Shown: positions 63,959 through 64,000 of the stretch, piece by piece | How positions within the stretch are numbered: the first letter of the stretch is position 1 | Layout: each line of letters starts with the position of its first letter | Source of the DNA: Sphingobium arseniciresistens | Lineage (GTDB): Bacteria; Pseudomonadota; Alphaproteobacteria; Sphingomonadales; Sphingomonadaceae | Direction of reading: 5' to 3' | DNA length: 64,000 bases | NCBI GenBank assembly: GCA_029167225.1 | Contig: JARFNK010000004.1 | Location: forward strand, 248,001-312,000 | Made by a program: the position numbers and the translations under genes | Notes under the pieces: model-generated | Told to the model about the DNA's origin: nothing | Database searches by the model: none | The model's input: only the letters and a program-made list of their open reading frames with translations

Positions 63959-64000
63959 CGGCAGATCAGTCGGCCGACCTGCTATGGTATATATTGGCGA
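63955..64000 (+). CDS. start of a further gene, cut by the window edge
   Basis: From GTG63955, which overlaps the MBL stop (GTGA), the frame reads VTADQSADLLWYILA and runs off the end. The tail looks like the start of a membrane helix. In sphingomonads, a clan AA (retropepsin-like) aspartic protease with a similar start often follows this MBL gene; that identity is from memory and the visible part is too short to prove it. Confidence 0.45.
   Translation, partial: MTADQSADLLWYILA

Overview
The window is chromosomal DNA of a high-GC alphaproteobacterium, most probably a member of the Sphingomonadaceae (Sphingobium, Sphingomonas or Novosphingobium). The evidence is the gene order trpF-trpB-trpA-accD-folC, an Entner-Doudoroff operon zwf-edd-glk-eda, a sphingan-type undecaprenyl-phosphate sugar transferase, a DUF2093 protein and a DUF6628-like protein, and protein sequences that read like sphingomonad orthologues throughout. 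I see no insertion sequence, prophage, integrase, CRISPR array, rRNA or replication origin. One tRNA, tRNA-Ser(TGA), is present.

Layout. 0-8.5 kb: a WYL-like hypothetical, hisI, a MerR regulator with an acyl-CoA dehydrogenase, a SleB-type wall hydrolase, cysK with an MFS exporter, a YitT protein and an L,D-transpeptidase. 8.7-17.7 kb: a UvrD/PcrA helicase, a GFA protein, a Pro-rich exported protein, an NsrR-like regulator divergent from a single-domain globin, rsmD, rluB, a lone receiver protein, an AmpG-like transporter and a DUF6628-like gene behind a Fur-like box. 17.7-25.3 kb: folC, accD, trpA, trpB, trpF, an exported RidA protein and an ABC-F ATPase.

25.6-38.4 kb: a surface-polysaccharide precursor region. 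It holds a mannose-6-phosphate isomerase, rfbC, rfbB and rfbD (dTDP-L-rhamnose, without rfbA), a UDP-glucuronate-epimerase-like gene, galE, a family 2 glycosyltransferase and the initiating sugar-phosphate transferase. An amidohydrolase, a beta-hydroxyacid dehydrogenase and a threonine ammonia-lyase sit inside it. 38.4-50.6 kb: a sparse intergenic stretch with one small membrane-protein gene, then bpt, an RcnB/glycine-zipper protein, msrC, astD, selO, an alpha/beta hydrolase, two glycosyltransferases, a nitronate-monooxygenase-like flavoprotein with a C-terminal Cys cluster, a DUF2093 protein and an SH3 protein. 50.7-55.6 kb: the zwf-edd-glk-eda operon, which runs glucose to pyruvate plus glyceraldehyde 3-phosphate. 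55.7 kb: tRNA-Ser. 55.9 kb to the end: a tightly packed forward run mltB-rlpA-dac-tmk-holB-metG-tatD-MBL hydrolase, with the first codons of one more coupled gene at the right edge.

Most of the window is ordinary housekeeping sequence, and I found no convincing undescribed multi-gene system. The best leads are regulatory or concern single proteins: an NsrR-like operator at the globin gene, a possibly leaderless MerR gene with its operator inside the promoter, a Fur-like box with a hairpin against the ribosome binding site at the DUF6628-like gene, the Cys cluster in the nitronate-monooxygenase-like protein, and a small tail-anchored protein gene with a leader peptide and its own terminator.
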